A DNA stretch of 64,000 bases from Liopterus haemorrhoidalis (Eukaryota > Arthropoda > Insecta > Coleoptera > Dytiscidae): contig OZ020623.1 in the NCBI GenBank assembly GCA_963971575.1, positions 17,362,980 through 17,426,979 of the forward strand, written 5' to 3'. The translations under genes and the position numbers were made by a program. Under the pieces are notes generated by a model. The model saw only the letters and a list, made by a program, of their open reading frames with translations, made no database searches and was not told where the DNA came from. Positions within the stretch are counted from its first letter, which is position 1. Every line of letters starts with the position of its first letter. Below are positions 63,992 to 64,000 of the stretch, one piece after another.

Positions 63992-64000
63992 GCTCTATTA

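Overview
The window looks like nuclear DNA of an insect, probably holometabolous. It is AT-rich and intron-bearing, carries a ZAD-type zinc-finger gene (an arthropod family), and is packed with insect-type transposons. I could not name the species. Assignments to protein families rest on recognised motifs, not on a database search.

Three host genes are visible. Maf1 (RNA polymerase III repressor) is on the plus strand in three coding exons (944-1282, 27167-27444, 29779-29845), giving 227 aa. Its first intron is about 25.9 kb long and contains a complete two-exon ZAD/C2H2 zinc-finger gene (21304-22388, plus strand, 343 aa). CYLD (deubiquitinase, a regulator of ubiquitin signalling) is on the minus strand in five coding exons between 58043 and 43082, giving 536 aa. 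All splice phases match and the Cys-His-Asp triad is intact. Maf1 and CYLD are convergent and separated by about 13 kb of transposon debris.

Nearly everything else is mobile DNA, often nested. The youngest-looking item is a BEL/Pao LTR retrotransposon (12453-17679). Its two 186-bp LTRs are identical and flanked by a GTTTT duplication, yet it lacks the end of integrase and a polypurine tract. It sits in a roughly 150-bp tandem repeat. DNA transposons and remnants include hAT elements with perfect 8-bp duplications (10320-11388, 38936-39414, 55199-56822, 62036-62490), several mariner copies (38321-39647, 40819-41516, 43764-44168, 53803-54350), a Tc1 copy split by another element (47040-48831), pogo/Tigger-like elements, Harbinger elements, a piggyBac tail and an IS630/Tc1-like transposase at the right edge. 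LINE tails lie at 7563-8412 and 34612-35013. Small TIR families recur many times, several of them inside the introns of Maf1 and CYLD.

The most interesting system is a set of elements with TA target duplications that encode a THAP zinc-finger protein. In two independent copies (6011-8551 and 49036-49906) a second reading frame resembling SWIM-type zinc-finger proteins lies tail-to-tail with it. All copies here are decayed, but the recurring layout suggests a two-gene transposon group. A second oddity is a (GTCT)n-containing repeat family (19490, 47400, 60894) whose copies carry tRNA-like sequence with polymerase III box motifs.
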